From assembly GCA_022616075.1 (NCBI GenBank), contig JAKEFK010000142.1:1-50162 (forward strand): a stretch of 50,162 nt of DNA, read 5' to 3'. Positions 14,568 to 23,554 of this stretch are shown piece after piece. Within the stretch, counting starts at the first letter, position 1, and the number at the start of each line of letters is the position of its first letter. Source of the stretch: a bacterium. Lineage in GTDB: Bacteria > Acidobacteriota > HRBIN11 > JAKEFK01. A program made the translations under genes and the position numbers. Under the pieces are notes generated by a model that was not told the origin of the DNA, made no database searches, and saw only the letters and a program-made list of their open reading frames with translations.

Positions 14568-16949
14568 TTTTTTCTCGCGGATTTGGACAAGCGAAGATGC
14601 GATGCGATCGTAGACAGGCTGACCGTTTTTGTCTAACCGGCCAAAGGAAAGCGTTCCTGTAGGGCACATCTGCACGCAGGCCGAGCATCGCACACATTCG
14701 GGATCCTCCATGGGAAGCCCCTTGTTGGCGAAGTTCATAATATCGATGCCCTGGTGGCATACCGAAGTACAAACGTTGCAAGAGATGCATTTCGGTTTAT
14801 CTGAAAAGATTCGGAATTTCGAAAAACGCGCGTAGATATGCATTAACGCAGCCAATGGACATGCAAACCTGCACCATACTCGTCCGCTGAACCAGAAATA
14901 CATACCTACACCGATGATCCCGGCCATAAAAATATCAACGACGTGATAATAATCCAGCTGCACTCCCAGAACTGACCAGTTGCTCAAGAAAGCGGAATAG
15001 AATTTTTGGGCCATCGTACCGATTTCGGATTTCGGCCAGCTCCAAGAAAGGATGCGCGCCAATAACAGCAGGAGAGCGGCGCCCAGGGCCACCTGCCCCA
15101 CCATATTCATGCGGTTCCAGATTGGTCCGTGAGGCATTTTGGTCCGGTGCGCATCTCCCATGGTTTCTGCCAGGGCTCCGCAGGAACAGAGCCAGCTGCA
15201 GTAGGCGCCTTTTCCCCAGCGCCAGATGATCAACGGAATGATGACGAACGTTTGCACAAAAGAAATGATGAGCCACCACCAGAGTGGCTGGTTGGTGAAA
15301 AGATTCCAGATGAAGAGCGGCCATGCAAGCACCAGACCGAAAGCGCGCCAGTATTCCCGTTTGTGCCCGTATCCAACAGCGGGAAATAGCTGATCCGCCG
15401 CCTCTTTTGCAATCCCGGAATCGAACCAGCCGTTATGACCGGCCAGTGGAAGAATGATGAAGGGCAGTAAAAACAAGGGCAGGATCTGAACGGCCATCAG
15501 TGTGTACGTTTGAAGTTTCACGTACGGAGTTTTTCTGCGTTTGATCCGCCTCAAGCCGAACAGCGAGACGCACAGGGTATAGGCCAGCGAATAATAGAAT
15601 CCCGGATCACCCAGGCTAATGGCGAGTGTTCCTAATAATGTAGTAGGATCCTGTGTTTGTGAAGAAATGGTATTCAGAGCGCCGGGAATGTTGAAGGGGA
15701 AGAAATTGTTCGCTATGAACCATTTTTTCAGGGCGGTACCGCCTTTCCAGAGATAGACAAAGAAACAGAATGCGAAGAATAGAAAAAATCCGATGTAGGT
15801 TGTAGGATTCCACTCGCCGCGAATTCGAATTCCTGAACGCCTGAAAAAATCCAGTGGCGCTTCACGACCGATCATTGAAAAGACAACATCGTTCTTCAGC
15901 ACAGTTTCCTGTTTTTGTTCATCTGCAAGGATCACCCGGTCCTTTTCAATTTTCTTAACGGCAGTCGCCATGGCAAGATGAATGCTGCCTGCATGCATGT
16001 CTTTGAGCATTCCTTTGGTGACGCTTGTGGTGACCCGTTCGGATGTTGGGCGCTCGACTTCAACATCGGCGTTCGGATTCCGGCGAAGTTTTTCTATTTT
16101 TTCAACGTTCTCCGGTTTCGGCCTCGCGAATTCCTTTTTGCGGTAGCTGATGGTCACTTCCGCTCCGCAAAGCGCAAGCGCAATGGCCGTCTCCAGCGCA
16201 GAATCGCCTCCGCCCACCACAAGCACGTTTTTGCCGGAAAATTCCTTCGGATCGTAAAGCCGGTTATACACTTTATCCAGATCCTCACCCGGCACGTTTA
16301 ACTTTCTATGATTGCCGCTTCTACCGATTGCGATCACAACCCGCCGCGCACGCGTGGCAGTTTTTCCATCGCCGTGATGAAGCAAAAGTTCATTCGATTT
16401 CCGTTCCACCCGTTCGATGCGGACAGAGGTCACTTCAATGCCCGCTTCCATTCGTTGCTGTTCCATTTCCTCCAGCAATGGCTCTTTCACTGTGGCAGTA
16501 AATTGCAGACCCGCGGGAACCATTTCGGTCGGATATGTGTAAATGGGTTTCGCTTTTGGAAAATTAGCAACCGTGGAGTAGATTTGCGTTGCTTCAAAAA
16601 TCTGGTAGCGGAGTCCCGCTTTCTTCGCTTCGATGGCCGCTGAAACTCCAGAAACTCCGGCGCCAATAATTGCAACATCAACCAGATCAGGGTCATTGGA
16701 ACGGTTCGCTTTGAAATCAGGCTCTTCCAGAAAAGAGCGGATAGCTTTGGCCCCTGTATCCGAGGAAAACTTGAGCAGGGGAATCCCTGTCAGATCGCCG
16801 GTGATCCGAATTCCCGGAACATTCGTGGTTCCATCCTCATTCACCTCAGGCAGTTTTTCGACAACACCCGCAGGCCAGCGGGTGTGCAACCAGTCCATGT
16901 AACCAAGAATTGGAGAGAATACGGCCTTAAGAAAATTTTTCACACTCAT
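14565..16949 (-). CDS. Fusion of FAD/NAD(P) oxidoreductase, membrane domain and two [4Fe-4S] clusters
   Basis: 794-residue membrane redox protein. Residues 88-375 form a thioredoxin-reductase/YpdA-like flavoprotein: GAGVSG (96-101) for FAD, GGGDSA (246-251) for NAD(P). Then come several membrane segments (about 384-400, 450-466, 483-503, 535-577, 615-633, 670-688). A NosR/NapH-like part has CSWLCSCG (584-591) and CRFACP (693-698), followed by two ferredoxin motifs with cysteines 721/724/727/731 and 752/755/758/762. The architecture suggests electron transfer from NAD(P)H through FAD and Fe-S centres to a membrane or periplasmic acceptor. The flavin domain lacks the CxxC of true thioredoxin reductases. 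It stands alone, so the acceptor is unknown. Confidence 0.85.
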   Translation of the reverse strand: MSVKNFLKAVFSPILGYMDWLHTRWPAGVVEKLPEVNEDGTTNVPGIRITGDLTGIPLLKFSSDTGAKAIRSFLEEPDFKANRSNDPDLVDVAIIGAGVSGVSAAIEAKKAGLRYQIFEATQIYSTVANFPKAKPIYTYPTEMVPAGLQFTATVKEPLLEEMEQQRMEAGIEVTSVRIERVERKSNELLLHHGDGKTATRARRVVIAIGRSGNHRKLNVPGEDLDKVYNRLYDPKEFSGKNVLVVGGGDSALETAIALALCGAEVTISYRKKEFARPKPENVEKIEKLRRNPNADVEVERPTSERVTTSVTKGMLKDMHAGSIHLAMATAVKKIEKDRVILADEQKQETVLKNDVVFSMIGREAPLDFFRRSGIRIRGEWNPTTYIGFFLFFAFCFFVYLWKGGTALKKWFIANNFFPFNIPGALNTISSQTQDPTTLLGTLAISLGDPGFYYSLAYTLCVSLFGLRRIKRRKTPYVKLQTYTLMAVQILPLFLLPFIILPLAGHNGWFDSGIAKEAADQLFPAVGYGHKREYWRAFGLVLAWPLFIWNLFTNQPLWWWLIISFVQTFVIIPLIIWRWGKGAYCSWLCSCGALAETMGDAHRTKMPHGPIWNRMNMVGQVALGAALLLLLARILSWSWPKSEIGTMAQKFYSAFLSNWSVLGVQLDYYHVVDIFMAGIIGVGMYFWFSGRVWCRFACPLAALMHIYARFSKFRIFSDKPKCISCNVCTSVCHQGIDIMNFANKGLPMEDPECVRCSACVQMCPTGTLSFGRLDKNGQPVYDRIASSLVQIREKK

Positions 16950-17040
16950 TCATCAACTAAGTTGTATTTGGAGGCAAAAATCTTCATTCAACATTGCTTG
17001 AAAGGAAGATCCATCTTAACATGAGCTTTTGGAGACAAAT

Positions 17041-18453
17041 ATGCAAACAGCGAAAATCGGATTGATCGGCCTTGCAGTGATGGGTGAGAACCTGGCGTTA
17101 AACTTCGAGCGGAATGGTTTTCCCATAGCTGTTTGGAATCGTGAACAGGCGAAAGTCGAAGCTTTTGTGAAGAAAAATGCCGGTAAGAAAGTGATCGGTT
17201 GTTCTACGATGCGTCAGCTTACGGATTCGCTGGAAAGACCGCGAAAAATTCTGATGATGGTAAAGGCAGGCGATCCGGTCGATTGGACAATCGGATTGGT
17301 GAAACCGGTTCTGGAGCCGGGGGACATTCTCATTGATGGCGGCAACTCGCATTTCAACGATACGCGGAGGCGCGAAAAGGAGCTGGTAGCGGACGGAATT
17401 CGATATTTCGGCACAGGCATATCCGGAGGAGAAAGCGGAGCTTTGTGGGGACCTTCGATTATGCCCGGTGGTGAACGAAATGCTTACGAAGAAATGCGGC
17501 CCATGTTTGAAGCGATCGCTGCAAAAGTAGAAGATGGTCCGTGTGTAACTTATATTGGTCCGGATGGGGCCGGCCATTTTGTAAAGATGGTGCATAACGG
17601 AATTGAATACGGCGACATGCAGTTAATCGCAGAAGCTTATGATCTGATGCGTCGTGTTCTGAAGATGGAAGCGGCTGAAATGGCGGAAGTTTTTGCTGAA
17701 TGGAATCGTGGAGTGTTGAATTCTTTCCTGATTGAAATCACAGCTGACATCCTGCGTGTTAAAGATGAGGAGACAGGACTTCCACTGGTCGACTTGATTC
17801 TGGACAAAGCGGGACAGAAGGGAACCGGTCTCTGGACTTCCCACCTGGCGCTCGATCTGCTCGTTGCGATTCCGACGATTCATGCAGCAATCGAAATGCG
17901 TCTTCTCTCCGCGATGAAAGGTCAGCGGGTCCAGGCCGGCAAGCAGCTGACCGGTCCAGCTACTTCCATAGATGTGAATAGGGCAGAATTCATACGCTCT
18001 ATCCATGATGCTCTGTATGCAAGCAAAATTTGTTCGTATGCGCAGGGGATGGCCCTCATTCAAGCAGGATCGAATGCTTATAACTGGAACATCGATCTTG
18101 CTGAAGTCAGCCGGATCTGGAAAGGCGGTTGCATCATACGCGCGCAATTCCTGGACAAGATCAAACAGGCTTACCTGCGAAGAAAGGATCTACCCAATTT
18201 GTTGATGGACCCGAATTTTCAGGAGTGGGTCCTGGAAGCGCAAATGCGCTGGCGTGGAACTGTTTCCGTTGCGCAAAACCTCGGAATTCCAATCGCGGCG
18301 CTATCCGCAAGTCTTGCGTATTTTGATGCATACCGTACTGCTGATTTGCCTCTGAACTTGACCCAGGCGCAGCGAGATTATTTCGGGTCTCATCTTTATG
18401 AGAGAACCGACAAGCCCCAACTTGGACTGATTCATACAGACTGGATCAAGTGA
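17041..18453 (+). CDS. gnd: 6-phosphogluconate dehydrogenase, decarboxylating
   Basis: 470-residue enzyme that oxidatively decarboxylates 6-phosphogluconate to ribulose 5-phosphate with NAD(P)+. The N-terminal Rossmann motif GLIGLAVMGENLALN is present and the substrate/cofactor region ILDKAGQKGTGLWTS identifies the family; the C-terminal substrate tail is complete. ATG 17041 is preferred over a TTG twelve bases upstream because GGAG at 17031-17034 is well spaced. It is first in the gnd-zwf-opcA-pgl operon, and its TGA overlaps the zwf ATG by one base. Confidence 0.95.
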   Translation: MQTAKIGLIGLAVMGENLALNFERNGFPIAVWNREQAKVEAFVKKNAGKKVIGCSTMRQLTDSLERPRKILMMVKAGDPVDWTIGLVKPVLEPGDILIDGGNSHFNDTRRREKELVADGIRYFGTGISGGESGALWGPSIMPGGERNAYEEMRPMFEAIAAKVEDGPCVTYIGPDGAGHFVKMVHNGIEYGDMQLIAEAYDLMRRVLKMEAAEMAEVFAEWNRGVLNSFLIEITADILRVKDEETGLPLVDLILDKAGQKGTGLWTSHLALDLLVAIPTIHAAIEMRLLSAMKGQRVQAGKQLTGPATSIDVNRAEFIRSIHDALYASKICSYAQGMALIQAGSNAYNWNIDLAEVSRIWKGGCIIRAQFLDKIKQAYLRRKDLPNLLMDPNFQEWVLEAQMRWRGTVSVAQNLGIPIAALSASLAYFDAYRTADLPLNLTQAQRDYFGSHLYERTDKPQLGLIHTDWIK

Positions 18454-19970
18454 TGGAGAATCCGTTACGCGCCGGCATCCGACTGGAACGAACAGCAGGG
18501 CCCTGCTCAGTTGTCATTTTCGGGGCATCGGGCGATCTGACCAAAAGAAAACTCATGCCTGCTCTCTATAGTTTGTTGCGCCAGAATCTGTTGCCCGGCA
18601 GCTTTTATATTCTGGGAGCGGCGCGCACTGAAATGAATGACGAAGCGTATCGCAAAACGATGCGGGAAGCCATCACAGAATTTGCTGATGAAGGAATTGG
18701 AGATGAAACACTCTGGCAAAATTTTGCTTCTCGCCTGTTTTATCTTCCCATTGATCCCGATCAACCGGATTCCACAGAGAAGTTGAAGAAAACTTTGGAG
18801 AAGCTAGATGGCCAGTGGGGAACGGAGAAGAACAAACTACTTTATCTTTCGATTCCGCCGAATTCATTTTCTTCATTCATTCGTATGCTGGAGTCTGCTG
18901 GACTCAACCGCTCTGACTCAGGCTGGATTAGAATCATTATAGAAAAACCATTCGGACGCGATTTGGAATCAGCACGCGCTCTAAATCGCGAAATCCTGCG
19001 AGTGTTTCGTGAAGAGCAAATTTACCGCATCGATCATTATCTGGGCAAAGAAACGGTTCAAAACATCATGGTCCTGCGTTTCGCCAATGGAATTTTTGAG
19101 CCGCTCTGGAACCGTCGCTACATCGATCATATTCAGATCACGGCAGCGGAAAGTATTGGAGTAGAAAACAGAGGAACCTATTACGAACAAGCTGGTGCTT
19201 TTCGTGACATGATCCAGAATCATATGTTGCAATTGCTTACGCTTGTTGCCATGGAGCCACCGGTTGCCATGGAAGCGGAAGCGGTGCGCGATGAGAAAAC
19301 AAAAGTGCTCCGCGCGATGCGGCCGATGCGCAAGGAGGATGTTCCGAAGTTTGCATTGAGAGCTCAGTACGCGGAGGGAGCCACTGAAGGAGAAGCGGTC
19401 CACGGGTACAGGTCGGAATCCAATGTGAAACCTTCTTCACAAACAGAAACTTTTGCTGCCATTAAACTTTTCATCGACAACTGGCGATGGGCGGAAGTTC
19501 CCTTTTATTTGCGTTCGGGCAAACGATTGCCAAGGCGAGTTACCGAAATCGCAATTCAGTACAAACGTGTTCCGCATCTTCTTTTCCAGGAGGAGGGAGA
19601 ACAGATACAACCGAATTTCTTGATCATGAGAATTCAACCGGATGAAGGGATCTCTTTGAAATTCGGCGCAAAATTTCCCGGGCAACAGATTCGAATTCGC
19701 CAGGTGAGTATGGACTTTCAATACGGCACTTCTTTCGGACGAAGATCGCCCGAAGCATATGAACGACTTTTGCTGGATGCAATGCTCGGTGATTCTACAC
19801 TTTATGCGCGTGGCGATTTTGTGGAGCTCAGCTGGCAGCATGTCATGCCGATTCTGGAAGCATGGAAGGATCCGGCTATTCCACTTGCAACCTATCCGGC
19901 CGGCTCCTGGGGACCTCCGGAAGCGGATGAGTTTATGGAACGAGACGGGCGAAGGTGGCGGCGGCCATGA
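18453..19970 (+). CDS. zwf: Glucose-6-phosphate 1-dehydrogenase
   Basis: 505-residue first enzyme of the oxidative pentose phosphate pathway, producing 6-phosphogluconolactone and NADPH. The cofactor motif GASGDLTKRKLMPALYSL and the active-site signature RIDHYLGKETVQN are intact. ATG 18453 overlaps the gnd stop (TGATG); a GTG one codon upstream is the alternative. The 3' end overlaps opcA by four bases (ATGA), so translation is probably coupled. Confidence 0.96.
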   Translation: MENPLRAGIRLERTAGPCSVVIFGASGDLTKRKLMPALYSLLRQNLLPGSFYILGAARTEMNDEAYRKTMREAITEFADEGIGDETLWQNFASRLFYLPIDPDQPDSTEKLKKTLEKLDGQWGTEKNKLLYLSIPPNSFSSFIRMLESAGLNRSDSGWIRIIIEKPFGRDLESARALNREILRVFREEQIYRIDHYLGKETVQNIMVLRFANGIFEPLWNRRYIDHIQITAAESIGVENRGTYYEQAGAFRDMIQNHMLQLLTLVAMEPPVAMEAEAVRDEKTKVLRAMRPMRKEDVPKFALRAQYAEGATEGEAVHGYRSESNVKPSSQTETFAAIKLFIDNWRWAEVPFYLRSGKRLPRRVTEIAIQYKRVPHLLFQEEGEQIQPNFLIMRIQPDEGISLKFGAKFPGQQIRIRQVSMDFQYGTSFGRRSPEAYERLLLDAMLGDSTLYARGDFVELSWQHVMPILEAWKDPAIPLATYPAGSWGPPEADEFMERDGRRWRRP

Positions 19971-20992
19971 GCTTGAAAATAGCCGAGCTCGAACAACAAC
20001 TACGCGAGATTTGGAAAGGATTCTCGAAAAACGAACAGCTTGAGCAAGCGATTACGCGCGCGCGTGTAATGAACTTGATCGTATATACGGCCAGCAAAGA
20101 TGCTGATGCAGAGATCAGTCAGGTGCTTGCAGATGTTTCCTACGAAAGTCCCGGACGGATGATTGTTCTATTTCGCGACGCAGGATTACCGGCTTCGGTG
20201 ATGAATGGTTGGGTGAATGCTCTTTGCCATAAAGCGTCAGGGGGCCGAAAACAGGTTTGCTGTGAACAGATCATGATTCATGCAGGGGAGCGGGATGCAT
20301 CCCAGTGGTCCTCTGTTGTATTACCTTTACTGGTGCCCGACTTGCCGGTTTTTCTGTGGTGGCATGACCGGCCTGATTCGGATCTCGATTTGTTGAATGC
20401 AGTTTTGGAAGCATGCGATCGGCTGATCATCGACTCAGCATTATTGCAAAATCTCTCCACCATCACAGACTTGATGAAGAACCATGGAGATTGGTTGGCG
20501 ATTAGTGACTTGAACTGGTCAAGATTGACCCCCTGGCGTTCGGCCATTGCAGGATTCTATGAACATTCGCTTTGCCGGCCCTGTTTCGAAGAATTGACAC
20601 AGATTGAAGTGGAATGTGGGTCTCCCTTCCAGGAATCGCGCAAAGCCCTACTCCTGGTTGGATGGCTCGCATCGAGTCTAAACTTAAAGTGGGCGGAGAA
20701 ACCTCACCTACTAAATTCGAGGCAAGAGCGCATCGCTGTGAATCTTCATTGCGGTCGGAGTGATTCAGATCAGTTGCAAAGCGTCCGCCTCATCTCACGG
20801 AATTCGGAATTCCTGGTTTCGGCGATGCCGGATGTTTCTTATCTTCAATCGCAAATCACGATACAGAAACAGAACCAGGGAACTCAACTGATAAAACTGC
20901 CTGAGCAAGATTTGTCCGCATTTCTGAATAAAGAAGTTACGATTCTTGGCCACGACCGCATTTATGAACGAGCCATTCAGTTTCTCGTTTAA
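19967..20992 (+). CDS. opcA: Glucose-6-phosphate dehydrogenase assembly protein OpcA
   Basis: 341-residue OpcA-like protein. In cyanobacteria OpcA is needed for assembly or redox activation of glucose-6-phosphate dehydrogenase. Recognisable features are the N-terminal helical region, ARVMNLIVYTASKD, the middle VLPLLVPDLPVFLWWHD stretch and the position immediately after zwf. ATG 19967 forms an ATGA overlap with zwf and is preferred over an upstream GTG. Its 3' end overlaps pgl by about 29 bases. Family assignment rests on context plus these segments. Confidence 0.85.
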   Translation: MSLKIAELEQQLREIWKGFSKNEQLEQAITRARVMNLIVYTASKDADAEISQVLADVSYESPGRMIVLFRDAGLPASVMNGWVNALCHKASGGRKQVCCEQIMIHAGERDASQWSSVVLPLLVPDLPVFLWWHDRPDSDLDLLNAVLEACDRLIIDSALLQNLSTITDLMKNHGDWLAISDLNWSRLTPWRSAIAGFYEHSLCRPCFEELTQIEVECGSPFQESRKALLLVGWLASSLNLKWAEKPHLLNSRQERIAVNLHCGRSDSDQLQSVRLISRNSEFLVSAMPDVSYLQSQITIQKQNQGTQLIKLPEQDLSAFLNKEVTILGHDRIYERAIQFLV

Positions 20993-21698
20993 GATTCAGT
21001 TATTTAAAGATCTCACCGCGCTAAGCAACGGCGCTGCGGACTACATCAGCGGTTTGTTAGGTTTGGATCCTTTCCACCTTGTGTTATCCGGTGGATCCAC
21101 TCCAAAGGCGTTATACAAGATCTTGACTGAAAGGGAGCAGGACTGGGGAAATGTGCACTTTTTTTGGGGTGATGAACGATGCGTTCCTCCGGACGGTCCG
21201 GATAGTAATTTTCGAATGGCGCGCGAAACATTGCTCGATAAGATTTTTGTGGAACCGGATCATATTCATCGAATGAAAGGGGAAATGGATCCGGCCATTG
21301 CAGCCCGTGAGTACGAAAGCGAGTTGCGAAGGATTTTTCGCGGGAATGCGATTCCGTCGTTTGATCTTGTTTTAATGGGAATGGGCGAGGATGGACACAC
21401 AGCTTCTCTCTTTCCAGGGACTACAGCGCTGAAGGTGCAGGATCGCCTGGTGGTGGACAATTACGTCGAGAAGTTGCAGGCAACGAGATTGACAATGACA
21501 TTTCCACTGTTCAATCAAGCAAAACGAATTGTTTTTTTGATTTCAGGCGCTAACAAAGCCTTTGCGTTGCAGCAAGTGTTGGAAGGTGAATTTGACCCGC
21601 TAAAGTACCCGTCTCAGAGGATCAAGCCAGTTGGCGGTGAGTTGCTTTTTTTCGTGGATGAAGCAGCAGCATCCATGCTAAAAGTGCCAAAGCAATGA
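20964..21698 (+). CDS. pgl: 6-phosphogluconolactonase (DevB/Pgl type)
   Basis: 244-residue lactonase hydrolysing 6-phosphogluconolactone to 6-phosphogluconate. LSGGSTPKALYKIL near the N-terminus, FFWGDERCVPPDGPDSN and GMGEDGHTASLFPG are family hallmarks. ATG 20964 is preferred; a TTG at 20946 is in frame but less likely. The gene completes the operon. Its last codons (KVPKQ) and stop fall inside a 40-base sequence repeated in inverted orientation at 22711-22750, so the C-terminus may have been remodelled by that repeat. Confidence 0.93.
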   Translation: MNEPFSFSFKIQLFKDLTALSNGAADYISGLLGLDPFHLVLSGGSTPKALYKILTEREQDWGNVHFFWGDERCVPPDGPDSNFRMARETLLDKIFVEPDHIHRMKGEMDPAIAAREYESELRRIFRGNAIPSFDLVLMGMGEDGHTASLFPGTTALKVQDRLVVDNYVEKLQATRLTMTFPLFNQAKRIVFLISGANKAFALQQVLEGEFDPLKYPSQRIKPVGGELLFFVDEAAASMLKVPKQ

Positions 21699-21720
21699 GT
21701 AATGGATGATGAGTCCTCTT
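21681..21720. repeat. Left arm of a 40-base inverted repeat bracketing the LytTR gene
   Basis: The reverse complement of this stretch matches 22711-22750 at 36 of 40 positions. It begins in the last codons of pgl and contains ATGAGTAATG-type words. A further period-7 run, TCATTGC-TCATTAC-TCATGAC, lies at 21729-21749. Confidence 0.8.
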
Positions 21721-21782
21721 CGGGTGTCTCATTGCTCATTACTCATGACTGAGTACTGAAAAGGCCATGATATGATCAAATT

Positions 21783-22586
21783 ATGCCTGGGAAAATTAAG
21801 GTCCTTATTGTCGATGATGAGCCCCTTGCGCGCGATAAAATTCGCGGGATGTTGAAGGGTAAAGAAGACATCGAAATCGTTGGAGAAGCGGGAAACGGAA
21901 AAGAGGCGGTCGCTGCGATTCAGAAACAGGACCCGGATCTGTTGTTTCTGGATGTGCAAATGCCGGAGATGGACGGCTTCGGAGTTCTGCAAACCATCGG
22001 ACCGAACCGCCTTCCCATGGTTGTTTTTGTGACTGCGTACGACCGCTATGCGTTGCAGGCATTTGAAGTCTATGCCCTGGATTATCTGCTCAAGCCGTTT
22101 GATCGCGATCGATTCGAGAAGGCGCTTGCGCGCGCGCGAAGTCATCTCGATCAGGAAAAACGAAAGGATTTAACCCAGGGTTTGCAAGCATTAATGGAGG
22201 AACTGTCCCGCATTCGTCAGGGAGCTTCTTCCGCGGCTCCTGGACCAAAATATTTGGAGCGTCTTGCAATCAAAGCAAGTGGCCGCATTTTCTTCTTGAA
22301 AACACAGGAGATCGATCACATCGAATCAGAAGGGAATTACGTTCGCGTTCACGCGGGCAAAGAATCGCACTTGATTCGCGAAGCGATGAGCGTTTTGGAA
22401 ACACAATTGAATCCGAAGAAATTTCTTCGCATTCATCGTTGCACCATCGTCAACGTAGACCGCATTCAGGAGCTGCAACCCTGGTTTCATGGCGAATACC
22501 GTGTGATCTTGAGAAACGGGGTACAGCTTACACTCAGCCGCAGCTATCGCGAAAAACTCCGGGAATTCCTGGGGAAAAATCTTTAA
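21783..22586 (+). CDS. LytTR-family response regulator
   Basis: 267-residue two-component response regulator. The receiver domain (about 5-120) has the acidic DDE pocket, phospho-acceptor Asp57 in LFLDVQMPEMDG and the late KPF lysine. A linker leads to a LytTR DNA-binding domain (about 165-265; ERLAIKASGRIFFLKTQEID, then FLRIHRCTIVNVDRI). Such regulators typically bind direct repeats upstream of targets and are paired with a 5TM or LytS-type kinase; no kinase gene is in the window, so it is an orphan here. No clear ribosome binding site is seen. Confidence 0.92.
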   Translation: MPGKIKVLIVDDEPLARDKIRGMLKGKEDIEIVGEAGNGKEAVAAIQKQDPDLLFLDVQMPEMDGFGVLQTIGPNRLPMVVFVTAYDRYALQAFEVYALDYLLKPFDRDRFEKALARARSHLDQEKRKDLTQGLQALMEELSRIRQGASSAAPGPKYLERLAIKASGRIFFLKTQEIDHIESEGNYVRVHAGKESHLIREAMSVLETQLNPKKFLRIHRCTIVNVDRIQELQPWFHGEYRVILRNGVQLTLSRSYREKLREFLGKNL

Positions 22587-22588
22587 AA

Positions 22589-22648
22589 CAAAGTAGCGCG
22601 GACGTCTGGCGCCTAGCTCTCGCGGGCGGGGACGCCCGCGCTACTTTG
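22589..22648. repeat. Inverted repeat with CAAAGTAGCGCGG / CCGCGCTACTTTG ends
   Basis: Thirteen-base perfect arms (22589-22601 and 22636-22648) starting two bases after the response regulator stop, with an inner GCGGGCGGGGACGCCCGC hairpin. GGGACGCCCGCGCTAC recurs at 39654-39669 as a truncated copy. Confidence 0.8.
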
Positions 22649-22710
22649 CTAATGTTCCTCGATGCGCTCCAGTTTCATCGCCGTTTGAGCTTCCGCAGTT
22701 GCAAGATGAT

Positions 22711-22750
22711 AAGAGGACTCATCACTCATTGCTCATTGCTTTGGCACTTC
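22711..22750. repeat. Right arm of the 40-base inverted repeat
   Basis: Inverted counterpart of 21681-21720, lying just beyond the 3' end of the racemase gene. Four mismatches over 40 bases. Confidence 0.8.
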
Positions 22751-22754
22751 TTTA

Positions 22755-23441
22755 TTATAACACCGCTTTTTTTAACGCTGCTCGCGCGAGAAGACGTGTT
22801 GAATCCAGAACAGGCAGCTCTGAATCCTCTTGCGTGATCAGCAAAGGAATTTCTGTGCAGCCAAGAACGACCCCATCGCAGCCGTCCTTTTTCAATTGTT
22901 GGATGACTCCAGAAAAATAATTGCGCGAGCTTTCCAGGAATTTGCTTTTTACAAGCTCTTCGAAGATGACGTTGTTGATTTTGATGCGATCCTCCGTCGT
23001 GGGGATGATCGATTCGATCCCGAAATTCTTCAAACGGGAAGGATAAACCGTACCCTCCATCAAATATTTCGTGCCCGTGATGCCGAGTTTCCTCAATCCG
23101 CCACGATTTGCTTCTCGACCAACTTCTTCAGCAATGTGCAACCAGGGGAGCGGTGTTTCCTTTTGAACAAGCTCAAACGCCTGGTGGAGCGTGTTATCCG
23201 GGCAGATCAGAAAATCTGCGCCGATGCTCGCCAGTTTTTTGCCGGAAGAAATCATCAAATCGGCGACACCTTGCCAATCGTCTTTGTAAATAGGTTCCAT
23301 ATAGTCGCCCAGCGAATAGGTATGCATCGATACTTCAGGATGACGATGAGTTCCCAGAATAGCTTCCCCTTCCACGCAAATGGTTCTATAACAAAGCGCG
23401 GCCCCTTCTGCCGAACACGCCACGATTCCGATATGCTTCAT
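22755..23441 (-). CDS. Aspartate/glutamate racemase family protein
   Basis: 228-residue PLP-independent racemase of the Asp/Glu/hydantoin racemase superfamily. The two catalytic cysteines are Cys80 in ICPDNTLH and Cys195 in VVLGCTEIPLL, as in the RacX/YgeA/aspartate racemase group. Substrate (aspartate, glutamate or a broad-specificity amino acid) cannot be told from these motifs. GGAGG precedes ATG 23441 at normal spacing. Confidence 0.88.
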   Translation of the reverse strand: MKHIGIVACSAEGAALCYRTICVEGEAILGTHRHPEVSMHTYSLGDYMEPIYKDDWQGVADLMISSGKKLASIGADFLICPDNTLHQAFELVQKETPLPWLHIAEEVGREANRGGLRKLGITGTKYLMEGTVYPSRLKNFGIESIIPTTEDRIKINNVIFEELVKSKFLESSRNYFSGVIQQLKKDGCDGVVLGCTEIPLLITQEDSELPVLDSTRLLARAALKKAVL

Positions 23442-23554
23442 TTCGTTCCTCCGTTACCCGTAACATAACATGTCCTTCACGGCAGCAGAATCCGCCATTT
23501 CGACACAAACCACTTTTCAAATTCGCTGCCTGTATCTAATATTATGGTGGCACC

